Assembly (NCBI GenBank): GCA_007130045.1
Contig: SLTG01000106.1
Location: 1-36,608, forward strand
Origin: Opitutales bacterium
GTDB lineage: Bacteria; Verrucomicrobiota; Verrucomicrobiia; Opitutales; T3Sed10-336
Direction of reading: 5' to 3'
DNA length: 36,608 nucleotides
The translations under genes and the position numbers were made by a program. The notes under the pieces were generated by a model. The model saw nothing but the letters and a program-made list of their open reading frames with translations. It made no database searches and was not told the origin of the DNA. Each line of letters starts with the position of its first letter. Position 1 is the stretch's first letter. This document shows, in pieces, positions 24,632 through 32,196 of the stretch.

Positions 24632-25297
24632 TCAGGTCGCGCAGGACGTTAGAAGTTCTTCCAGGTCATTCACCTGCAGTTCGTCGAGCCGGTCGATGAC
24701 GCGGTCGGCCTTTCCCAGTGTGGCGCGCGGATGAGTCGTTGCGAGCGCAATCACCTTCATTCCGGCGTTCCGCGCGGCATCGATTCCGACGTGGGCATCC
24801 TCGAAGACAACACTCTCCGAGGCGGCGACTCCAATGCGATCCGCACACTTGAGAAAGACCTCGGGGTCCGGCTTGCCCCTGGAGACATCCTCCGCGGTGA
24901 CATAATCGGTGAAATAACGCGTCAGCCCGAGAACATCGAGGCTGGTGGTGATGTTCAGTCGTTGGGTGGACGAGCCGATTATGCATGGGATTCCCGCAGT
25001 TGAAAGGCGCCGGAGAAATTCGGTCACCCCCGGCAACGGAGCGATACCCTTTTCCAGAACGATCTCGCGGTACAGCGTCTCCTTGCGAAGGGAAAGCCGC
25101 CGGATCTCCTCCGGGTTCCGCGACCATTCGAGCAACTCCGGGATGATCGCCTCGTTCTTCATTCCGAAGCTCCGCTGAAAATGGTTCTCGGGAAGCGACT
25201 TCCCGATCTCTCTCGCGAGGCGCTCCCAGCTTTCCTCGTGTTGTTTCGACGAGTCGACAATAACCCCGTCCCAATCGAATATCGCTCCAATTTTCAT
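24632..25297 (-). CDS. HAD-superfamily phosphatase/phosphomutase (beta-phosphoglucomutase-like)
   Basis: A 221-residue haloacid dehalogenase-fold protein. Motif I FDWDGVIVDS supplies nucleophile D8 and acid/base D10. Motif II is IIGSSTQ, motif III lysine lies in GKPDPEVFLK and motif IV is VFEDAHVGIDAA. The helical cap (about 17-80) is of the C1 type seen in beta-phosphoglucomutase, phosphoglycolate phosphatase and YniC-like sugar phosphatases. The presence of motif I W9 and a short cap does not settle the substrate; a sugar phosphate is most likely. It stands alone on the minus strand, divergent from the small secreted protein gene. Confidence 0.88.
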   Translation of the reverse strand: MKIGAIFDWDGVIVDSSKQHEESWERLAREIGKSLPENHFQRSFGMKNEAIIPELLEWSRNPEEIRRLSLRKETLYREIVLEKGIAPLPGVTEFLRRLSTAGIPCIIGSSTQRLNITTSLDVLGLTRYFTDYVTAEDVSRGKPDPEVFLKCADRIGVAASESVVFEDAHVGIDAARNAGMKVIALATTHPRATLGKADRVIDRLDELQVNDLEELLTSCAT

Positions 25298-25446
25298 ATT
25301 TTCGGCGTCAATCTCCTGAAAATTCCGGATCAGACGGCATTCGAGCCATCACTCCCATTCCTGGCAACGAAGAAACGTCACGTCCCCAGCGGACTCGGCT
25401 CTTCCCTATTGACAGAAACGCAATCCGTTCATTTAATCCAACCGTT

Positions 25447-25974
25447 ATGTCCAGATTCTTTTCTCTGATGTCCGTCATCGCTTTTATTGCCCTCGTGCTC
25501 CCGGTCCAGGGACAGGTATCTCCTGAAGGCTCCGTGACCACCATTGACGATCTTGCGGCTCTGCTCATCCATGCCGAAACGGAAGAGGAGGTTGACGGCA
25601 TTATTGCGACCGGCTCGGAAGCCGGTCTGTCGGATATCCAGATTGGAAGCGCGTTCGGCCTTGCCCTGGAATATCTTCTGCAAGAGGGGCCGCGGGAACG
25701 GCTTCCGGTTGTGATGAGCAGTTTCGAAGCGTTTGTTGCGGATTCTTCCGAATCGGTCATGGCCATCAGCAATGCCCTGGAGGCGGGCCAGAACCTCGCG
25801 CGGAACCGTGCGGATGCGGGGGCCCCGATGATATCGCCTCCCGTCGTGACCACCGAAGGCAGACCGCCTGAATCGCGGCTCCACTCTTCGCCCGTGGGGG
25901 GCGGAGCGTCGGCGCGAGGCGCCACCGGCGGTGGCGGCGGCGGCGTGGTTTCCGGCGGGGCAAGTCCCTCCTAA
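25447..25974 (+). CDS. Secreted protein of unknown function with Gly-rich C-terminus
   Basis: A 175-residue protein not recognised as a family. It starts with a Sec signal peptide (MSRFFSLMSVIAFIALVLPVQG, cleavage near VQGQ). A mostly helical acidic domain follows (about 28-115), with a TEEEVDGIIATGSEAGLSDIQIG segment. The last 45 residues are low-complexity Pro/Ser/Gly, ending in seven nearly continuous glycines. It lies 45 bases before an O-antigen ligase-like gene and may belong to the surface polysaccharide region. A hairpin follows its stop. The regular codon phase and signal peptide support a real gene. Confidence 0.7.
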   Translation: MSRFFSLMSVIAFIALVLPVQGQVSPEGSVTTIDDLAALLIHAETEEEVDGIIATGSEAGLSDIQIGSAFGLALEYLLQEGPRERLPVVMSSFEAFVADSSESVMAISNALEAGQNLARNRADAGAPMISPPVVTTEGRPPESRLHSSPVGGGASARGATGGGGGGVVSGGASPS

Positions 25975-26001
25975 CCTTATTTTCGAGCCCCGGACGACGA
26001 T

Positions 26002-26018
26002 CCCCGTTCGGGGTTTTT
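26002..26018 (+). terminator. Hairpin CCCCG-TT-CGGGG plus T5 abutting the next start codon
   Basis: A perfect GC stem is followed by TTTTT, 27 bases after the secreted-protein stop. The T-run ends one base before the ATG at 26020. It looks like an intrinsic terminator, but it also covers the ribosome-binding region of the downstream gene: its GGGG is the only purine-rich stretch available. Confidence 0.55.
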
Positions 26019-26019
26019 G

Positions 26020-27459
26020 ATGTACACGCACCTTGCAGCCATCGTCCTCTTTATTCCCGTAGCGCTGGGGATCTGGTGTGTCGGCGGGCGGCGCGAATGG
26101 TCGCTTGTGTTGCTGACCCAGAGCCTGTTCTGGGCGGGGATCGTGCTGCATCTGATTTTTATTTTCCGCCTCTACAGGGAGTCACGGCATTCGCTGCACG
26201 ACGCACAGCCCGTATCGTGGAAGGACCCTCTGCTCGCATTCGCGGTTGTGCTGCCCTGGATCGCGCTCATCCTTCTGGGCTGGCGGGGAACCTACAATCC
26301 TTCGTTCGTTCCGCTCGACAACACGTTGCTCTCCCAGATCCTTCCCCTGGAGCACGCGGAAAACCAACCCACCACCGTCAATCCCATCCGAAGCCGGCTC
26401 TACCTCAACTTTTACGCGGCGATGACAATTTTTCTGGTCGGCGGCTGGCTGACCCTTCGTACGCGCCGCGCCGTTCGTTTCCTGCTCGCGCTCATCCTCG
26501 CAAACGGCGCGATTTTGACCTTTCTCGGAATCGCGGCGAAAGTCGCCGGAACCGAGCGGATGCTCTGGCTGATCGAATCACACACGACTTCGTTTTTCGC
26601 CACCATCTACTATAAGAATCACTGGGGAGGAATCGTTCTCCTGCTGCTGGGAGCCGGCATGGCGCTTGCCCTGGACGCGTTAAAACGAGCCCGGGTTGAA
26701 GAGCGGTTTCCGGAGGTTTCCATCGGCTGCATCATCCTCCTTTTCCCTTTCCTTCTCTCCGTATTAATGGCACAGGCACGGGCGTCGGCCATTATTGCCG
26801 CAGGGCTTGCCCTGCTGTTTGCGGGCAGGCTGTTCCGAGCGCGGGAGGGACAACAACGGAATCGGATTCTGGACGCAGGCGCCTGCGTTCTCGTATTCAT
26901 CGCGGTCACGGGCTCGCTTGTCTGGATCGCCAGCCCTCAGTTCGAGCGGATGTATCAGCGAAGCGAACGTCAAATCTTCCAGATGATCGCCGACGGTTCG
27001 ATGTCTCCGGACGCACGGATCGCCGCCTACCGGTCAACCCTGTCGGTGTTTCAGGAGCGCCCCGTTTGGGGTTGGGGCGCCGGTTCGTTTGCCTATATTT
27101 TTCCGCTGCACGCCGACGAAAGTCTGATCCAGGACGACGGCAGGCCTTTGTTTTTCGAGTTCGCCCACAACGACTACCTTCAACTTCTCGCCGAACAAGG
27201 AGCGGCCGGTGCGGCACTTGTCGTGCTCACTCCGTTGCTGGCGCTGCTTTTCGCATTGAGGTATCGATGGACCGTCCTCTCTGTCTGGATCGGGGCCGGG
27301 CTGACCGGAGTCCTGCTGCTTGCGGTCGTGGACTTCCCGTTTGGAAATCCGGCGGTCACCGCGAACTTCTGGCTCCTTGCCGTCGCTGCGTTGGCGCACC
27401 GCCGTCTGAGTACCCCGAACCGTAACCGATCTTCAACTACAGATTTCAGGCACAGATAA
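26020..27459 (+). CDS. O-antigen ligase/polymerase-family membrane protein (Wzy_C)
   Basis: A 479-residue inner-membrane protein with about ten to twelve hydrophobic segments. A large loop (about 290-380) holds the conserved GAGSFAYIFPLH and FAHNDYLQLLAEQGAAG, the latter being the Wzy_C/WaaL signature with its histidine. Family members move lipid-linked glycans in the periplasm, either ligating O-antigen or polymerising exopolysaccharide; this case cannot be settled from sequence. The ATG at 26020 is chosen over a TTG one codon earlier. It converges with the export genes at 27.8-32 kb, and with them forms a polysaccharide region. Its initiation region is overlapped by a terminator-like hairpin. 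Confidence 0.87.
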   Translation: MYTHLAAIVLFIPVALGIWCVGGRREWSLVLLTQSLFWAGIVLHLIFIFRLYRESRHSLHDAQPVSWKDPLLAFAVVLPWIALILLGWRGTYNPSFVPLDNTLLSQILPLEHAENQPTTVNPIRSRLYLNFYAAMTIFLVGGWLTLRTRRAVRFLLALILANGAILTFLGIAAKVAGTERMLWLIESHTTSFFATIYYKNHWGGIVLLLLGAGMALALDALKRARVEERFPEVSIGCIILLFPFLLSVLMAQARASAIIAAGLALLFAGRLFRAREGQQRNRILDAGACVLVFIAVTGSLVWIASPQFERMYQRSERQIFQMIADGSMSPDARIAAYRSTLSVFQERPVWGWGAGSFAYIFPLHADESLIQDDGRPLFFEFAHNDYLQLLAEQGAAGAALVVLTPLLALLFALRYRWTVLSVWIGAGLTGVLLLAVVDFPFGNPAVTANFWLLAVAALAHRRLSTPNRNRSSTTDFRHR

Positions 27460-27740
27460 GAAATCCCTGCCTTTGAATCAGTGCATTCTGTGTAATCCGT
27501 GGTCGAAAAATTCCGTGATAAACCAGAGCCTTTTTGCATCGGCGTTTCCGCCGATGACCCCGAACCAAGAACCCCGAACCAAGAATCGATCTTCAACCAC
27601 AGATTTCACAGATGCGCACAGATAGGGGCGTGGGGCGTGGGGCCCGAATCATTGCGAACGCGGGCATCCTGCCAGCCATAATTTCGTGTACTTCGCGTAA
27701 TCTGTGGTCAAAAATTCCCGTGATAGACCAGAGCCCGCGG
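27429..27740. repeat. Tandem pair of CACAGATT-type inverted-repeat elements
   Basis: Two units of about 105-150 bases are arranged in tandem. Each begins GATCTTCAAC[T/C]ACAGATTTCA (27429 and 27591) and ends with TAAT[C]YGTGGTC followed by AAAATTCC-GTGAT-ACCAGAGCC (27492-27530 and 27700-27737). The ends are inverted (CCACAGATT / AATCTGTGG), so each unit can fold into a long imperfect hairpin. The first unit overlaps the last codons of the O-antigen ligase-like gene. The segment between them contains GAACCAAGAACCCC and GAACCAAGAATC direct repeats. Elements of this look are common between genes in many environmental bacteria. Confidence 0.7.
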
Positions 27741-27815
27741 CATCGGGCCTTCGCCTGTAGCTTGCGGCTTCAACTCGCCGGGTTTGGCTTGCCGAGCGAA
27801 GCACGGAACGCGCCG

Positions 27816-30023
27816 CTACGATCCGCTGTTCGTGTATTCCTTCTGGTACTTTTCGGTGTATTTGTCGTACCCGTACTGATACGAATCCGCGTACCCCTCG
27901 CCCCCCGCCGCGGACCGGCCCCTGACGGCGTTGAACACAACCCCGAGGACAGGCGAGCCGCTCCGGTCCATGCGAATCACCGAATTGCGGGCCTTCGCTT
28001 TCGAGACCTTTCTCTGACGGGCGACAAAGACCGTTCCATCCGTGTATTCGCCGATCAAAGTCGCATCCGGGAACACCCCCACCGGAGGCGTATCCAGAAC
28101 AATCACGTCGAACTCGGTCTTAATTCTCGAAATAATCCGGTCGAAACGCGGATTCGAGAAAATCTCGGTCGGCGACTTCGTCGAACCTCCTGAACGGAGA
28201 AGCCAGGTCTGCGGCGCCAGCTCAACCAGCGCGAGCGGGGCGAACTCCTCCAGGGAAACACCCACCGGAGGCAGATCCTCCTCGCCCTGAATCCAGGAAA
28301 CGAGACCGCCCTGGTCGTTCTTGAGATCGAATCCGCGGTGCAGCGAAGGGCGGCGAAGATCGGCGTCGATGAGCAGCGTTTTCTTCCCGTGCCTTCCAAA
28401 AACCTCGGCGAGGTTGCCTGCGATTGAAGTCTTGCCCTCTTCCGGTATGGATGAGGTCACCACAAGTGCCAGTGAGGATTCGGGGAGGCGGCACAGGAGC
28501 AGGTTGCTGTAGATGCCGCGGAACGATTCGAGCAAGGCTTCGTCCTCGACCATGACCCCCGTCATGATCTGGCTGCTTGATTTCCCGGGCAGAAACCGCA
28601 CATCGCCGAGGATCGGTTTGCCAATATAATTCTCTATGTCGGCGTAGGTCTGGAGGCGCTTGTCGATAAGTTCGATCGCAAGAGGCAGGCCGACGAAAAC
28701 GACGCCGAACAGCGCCGCCCCCAGGAGGCTGGCAAGGAGGAGGCTTGGAGAATACGGATCCCTTGGCGTATCGGCGATATCGAGAATGCGGAGGTTGGTA
28801 ATGTCAATCTGGCTGGCGATACTTGTTTCATTCAGACGTAACGCCAACTGCTCGTAGGTGCGCCGTTCCGAATCGACTTCGCGGCGAAGGGCGTTGAACT
28901 CAATGGCGAGCCGGTCGAGTTCGAGCGAACGCGATTCCGCCTCCTTCAATTCGGATTCCAGGCCCGAGAGGCTGGCCTGAACCGCCGAGTAGTCTCCTCG
29001 GATCTCCGCGATCCGTCGCTCGATTGAACGTCTTAGCGAGGCTTCAAGCGAATCACGCCGCGCCGCGGTGGTCAACATCATCGGATGCCGCGCAAGGAAG
29101 GTTTCGGCAAGCTCGTCCCGTTCGTTTTCAACTTCGTTCAGCCGCGAAACCTGCTCCTGAATGCTCGCCGGACGCGCAATCGGGGATATTTCCAGCAACC
29201 GGTCGAGATCGTCGTGGGCTTCTTCAATTTGCGCGAGCAGCGTCCGAAGCTCGATAGCCTTGATCCGCTGCTCCGTCAATGCGTTGTTGATCTGGCGCAA
29301 TTCGTCGCTGATGACACTTCGATTGTCTTCCACCGCAACGAGGTTGTGCGTCCTTCGGTACTCGGCGAGTTCCCGCTCCTTCGCATCGAGCCGCTGATGG
29401 ATATCATTGACCTCCCGTTCGAGAAAGCTGACCGCGGAGCTGGTGGAGGTGTCGCGAAGGGACGTCTGGAACCCGATGTAATGCGTGGCGTAAAGGCTCG
29501 AAAGCATCTGCGTGACTTCCGGATCCGGGTGTCGCGCGGTAATCTGGAGCACTTGAGAATTCCGCAACCAGCTAATCTCGATGATATCGCGAATCATTCC
29601 GGGGGTAACGGATATCTGGTCCTCGCGCGGCAGATTCGGATTGAGAAACGGACGGCGAATCCGCTCCCTCTGCGAAGAACTCAGTTCATTGAGGACCGTT
29701 TCCGCCATACGACGGCTCCGGAGGCGTTCCAAATGCGTATTCATGGCCGCCGAAAGCAGACCCCGCTCCACGCCGATATCAACCACTTCTTCAACGTTGA
29801 TGACCCTGTCCGGATTCAACTCGACCACGAGGCTCGAGGATGCTTCGTAGCGGGGTGTCTGTTGCATGATCCCGACGAATATCCCTCCCGCCACTACGAT
29901 TCCAGCGAGAATCCCGATCCACCCGCGGCGCCGAAGTACCAGGGCGATATCGCCGGCACTCAGCAGGTCGGACGAATGAACGGGGTGGTCCGAAAAAGGA
30001 GAGTTGTGCGGCGGTTCAGACAT
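27816..30023 (-). CDS. Wzc-type polysaccharide co-polymerase and BY-kinase
   Basis: A 735-residue inner-membrane protein fusing a chain-length determinant to a tyrosine kinase. The first membrane helix is at about 37-53, a long periplasmic region (55-420) is rich in coiled coil, and a second helix spans about 427-452. The cytoplasmic kinase has Walker A SSIPEEGKTS (524-533), Walker A' LLIDADLRRP and Walker B VIVLDTPP. The tail GYADSYQYGYDKYTEKYQKEY (from about 710) carries seven tyrosines, the autophosphorylation cluster of such kinases. It controls export and chain length with the Wza-type protein encoded just upstream. The ATG at 30023 is chosen; a TTG at 30056, overlapping the upstream stop, would add 11 residues. 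Confidence 0.92.
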   Translation of the reverse strand: MSEPPHNSPFSDHPVHSSDLLSAGDIALVLRRRGWIGILAGIVVAGGIFVGIMQQTPRYEASSSLVVELNPDRVINVEEVVDIGVERGLLSAAMNTHLERLRSRRMAETVLNELSSSQRERIRRPFLNPNLPREDQISVTPGMIRDIIEISWLRNSQVLQITARHPDPEVTQMLSSLYATHYIGFQTSLRDTSTSSAVSFLEREVNDIHQRLDAKERELAEYRRTHNLVAVEDNRSVISDELRQINNALTEQRIKAIELRTLLAQIEEAHDDLDRLLEISPIARPASIQEQVSRLNEVENERDELAETFLARHPMMLTTAARRDSLEASLRRSIERRIAEIRGDYSAVQASLSGLESELKEAESRSLELDRLAIEFNALRREVDSERRTYEQLALRLNETSIASQIDITNLRILDIADTPRDPYSPSLLLASLLGAALFGVVFVGLPLAIELIDKRLQTYADIENYIGKPILGDVRFLPGKSSSQIMTGVMVEDEALLESFRGIYSNLLLCRLPESSLALVVTSSIPEEGKTSIAGNLAEVFGRHGKKTLLIDADLRRPSLHRGFDLKNDQGGLVSWIQGEEDLPPVGVSLEEFAPLALVELAPQTWLLRSGGSTKSPTEIFSNPRFDRIISRIKTEFDVIVLDTPPVGVFPDATLIGEYTDGTVFVARQRKVSKAKARNSVIRMDRSGSPVLGVVFNAVRGRSAAGGEGYADSYQYGYDKYTEKYQKEYTNSGS

Positions 30024-30052
30024 ACGGAAGACAAAGTCGGCGCGTTTCGAAT

Positions 30053-30835
30053 TCAAAACAGACGCTGCGGAACAAAGATGATGTCATCGGGATAAACCCG
30101 GAACGTTGTGGACGAAAAGTCTCCGTCGCTCTGTTCGAGAATCTCGTCAAGATCGACCTGGAAAACGCGCTCGCGGTCCTCTGCCGCATCGTGCCGCGTT
30201 ACACGCACGCGGGTCCGGCGGGCGGTTCCGGTAAATCCCCCGGCCATCGCGATGGCGGACTCGATCGCGATGCTGTTGGATCCGCTCGGAAGCGTGATCG
30301 CACCCGGACGATTCACCTGCCCGAGCAACGTCACCTGTTTCGGCGCAAACTCCTCGATCGCCAAAGAAACGACCGGATCGCGCAGCAATTCCTCCTCGAT
30401 AAACGCGTTGCGGATAGTCTTCTGCGCGTCCCGCACCGTCATCCCGCCAATCCGGATATTCCCGAGAAGCGGCATGGCGACAAGCCCCGCGTCGCTTATC
30501 CTCTGCGTTGTATTCAGATCGGGCTGACCGTAGACGGAGATCCGGACGGTGTCAAAGGGACTCAGGAAATAGGGGGGTGGCGACGCCGCTTCCGCCTCCG
30601 GCTCCAACACCGCCTCCGCGTCGTTCAGACCGAGCACCGGGAGCGCCGCCAATGCGGCGAATACAAACACAAACGGAACCGCAGCCCGCCGCAACTGCCG
30701 AAGAAAGCTCGGCGCGGCGCAGCCGCAACCCGGGTTGTGGCGGAGGCGGCTCGCCCCCGTACCACCCGGGAACCGGGGCGAGCCGCCCCGGCCACATCGG
30801 TTGTGCCTGTTAATAACTTTCCCGAAGGCGATCAT
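30053..30835 (-). CDS. Wza-type polysaccharide export protein (Poly_export/SLBB)
   Basis: A 260-residue form starting at the ATG that overlaps the upstream stop as TGATG. A hydrophobic segment AAVPFVFVFAALAALPVLG (about 51-69) looks like a signal sequence but is preceded by about 47 odd Gly/Arg/Cys residues encoded by a GC-rich palindrome. A TTG at 30694 would give a normal signal peptide and 213 residues, so the N-terminus is doubtful. The mature part has the Poly_export domain (PYFLSPFDTVRISVYGQPDL...MPLLGNIRIGGMTV) and an SLBB domain (VTLLGQVNRPGAITLPSG...AIAMAGGFT). It forms the periplasmic/outer-membrane channel part for exopolysaccharide. No lipobox cysteine is evident, so anchoring as a lipoprotein is unlikely. 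Confidence 0.88.
   Translation of the reverse strand: MIAFGKVINRHNRCGRGGSPRFPGGTGASRLRHNPGCGCAAPSFLRQLRRAAVPFVFVFAALAALPVLGLNDAEAVLEPEAEAASPPPYFLSPFDTVRISVYGQPDLNTTQRISDAGLVAMPLLGNIRIGGMTVRDAQKTIRNAFIEEELLRDPVVSLAIEEFAPKQVTLLGQVNRPGAITLPSGSNSIAIESAIAMAGGFTGTARRTRVRVTRHDAAEDRERVFQVDLDEILEQSDGDFSSTTFRVYPDDIIFVPQRLF
30745..30787. repeat. 13-base perfect palindrome GGCGGCTCGCCCC / GGGGCGAGCCGCC
   Basis: Two 13-base arms (30745-30757 and 30775-30787) surround a 17-base loop. It lies between the coupled ATG and the signal sequence of the Wza-type gene, so it is either translated as a Gly/Arg-rich stretch or is untranslated leader. GC content and symmetry are those of a REP-like element or an RNA hairpin. 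Confidence 0.8.
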
Positions 30836-31983
30836 CAGAAGCGGGCGTCCACGGAAATTGCCGTACTGACCGCGTCGTAATTCGAGGGATCGAAATCGGA
30901 ATCGCGGTGGGCGTAGGAGAGGTCCCATCCGAGCGACAGGTGCCGGTTCAGGATGTAATCGACCCCGCCGAAAAGGGACCATTCATCGTCATTGCGGCGG
31001 TTTCCGCTCGCCTGAACGTAGGTTGAGTCTTCGAAACCGGCCCCCGCGTTGAATCGGAGCTTTTCTCCGACCCGCCGCACCCCTTCCAGGGAGATCAAAA
31101 CGGTCTGGCCGGAAAGATTCGACGCGGAAGTCTGCATGTCGCTGGTCAGCGAGAGAATCACCTCGGTCATCTCGTCCGCCTCCCAGGTCAGGCCCGCAAA
31201 CGCGTAGGGCTCGGTCTGGCTGTCGAAGTCCCCGTCGAATTCCCTCCTCTGAACACCGACGGCCACCTCGCCGACAAGGAGCGCAAGCAGGCGACCCTCG
31301 GCGCCGACCATGACCGAAACGTCCTCGGAGTCCAGCGCCGGAGTCACGCCGCCAATGTCCGTATTACGGTAGCGGAGGGAGGCGGTTAAGGTAAGCCGTT
31401 CCGAGTAGTCGTGCGCCGGGCCGATTCGCACGGTGGTCACTTCCCGCGAAGCGAAGCCCGAGGTGCGCGCGTCCCGGTCGCGATAATCCGCCCCGAAACG
31501 CAGAGAAGTCCGGTCGGAAACGTAGTACTCCAGATCCCCTCCGATCGAGATCTCTTCCTCCTGTATCAGGCTTCCCAACACAGCGCTTGCCGAGGTGATT
31601 TCATTATACCCCCCGTTCAGCCGGAAAAAGAAATTGCGGCCCCTGTCCTCGTGCGGAAATGAAAGCAAAAAGTCCGACTTGAAGTTCTCCGTATCCAGCC
31701 GGCTCCAGTCGATGAAACGAAGAAACTCCACGCCCGCCCGCGCCTCGAAGTGAACCAGCCCCTCGGCGAGGAGGTATTCCAGTGACGGTAACACGGTAAA
31801 CACGACGTCGGATTCCTCGTCGGAGGTCAGAAAGAGATTGCTCGTGTACGCGGCCTCGCCGCGGGCGTTGACGAACAATCCCCCATGGGGCAAGTCGATA
31901 GCGGATTTCGCATGGCCGGGCAGAAGCAAACACGCCGCTGCAACGGCAATCACGGCGCGTGCCGCTTTTTTCGAAATCTTCAT
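30835..31983 (-). CDS. Outer-membrane beta-barrel protein of the exopolysaccharide locus
   Basis: A 382-residue protein with a clear Sec signal peptide (MKISKKAARAVIAVAAACLLLPGHAKSA). The ATG at 31983 has AAGGAT just ahead; a TTG eight codons earlier is less likely. The mature part is a succession of alternating amphipathic strands with aromatic girdles (for example SLRFGADYRDRDARTSG, TLTASLRYRNTDIGGV, EWSLFGGVDYILNRHLSLGWDLSYAHRD) and ends in the C-terminal outer-membrane signature ISVDARF. It resembles the outer-membrane proteins found beside PEP-CTERM/exosortase-type exopolysaccharide genes. Its stop overlaps the Wza-type start. It may form the outer-membrane exit or a porin for the polymer; a specific family was not pinned down. 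Confidence 0.83.
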   Translation of the reverse strand: MKISKKAARAVIAVAAACLLLPGHAKSAIDLPHGGLFVNARGEAAYTSNLFLTSDEESDVVFTVLPSLEYLLAEGLVHFEARAGVEFLRFIDWSRLDTENFKSDFLLSFPHEDRGRNFFFRLNGGYNEITSASAVLGSLIQEEEISIGGDLEYYVSDRTSLRFGADYRDRDARTSGFASREVTTVRIGPAHDYSERLTLTASLRYRNTDIGGVTPALDSEDVSVMVGAEGRLLALLVGEVAVGVQRREFDGDFDSQTEPYAFAGLTWEADEMTEVILSLTSDMQTSASNLSGQTVLISLEGVRRVGEKLRFNAGAGFEDSTYVQASGNRRNDDEWSLFGGVDYILNRHLSLGWDLSYAHRDSDFDPSNYDAVSTAISVDARF

Positions 31984-32196
31984 ATCCTTGTAAACGTAGT
32001 AAGACAAATGATCGGAACGGGATGATGCTTCCGGAATCGACCTTTCGGGCGGCCGTTCGAAACACTCAACAAACGCGGTGGATTGAACGATTTCTCCAAA
32101 TGGGAGTCAACAGGTAAAATTCCAGCGAGGTTTTCAAGCCATGATCCTGCCATGCAGCTTGAAACCATCCTCAAAAGAGGTTCATTGTTAACCGGC

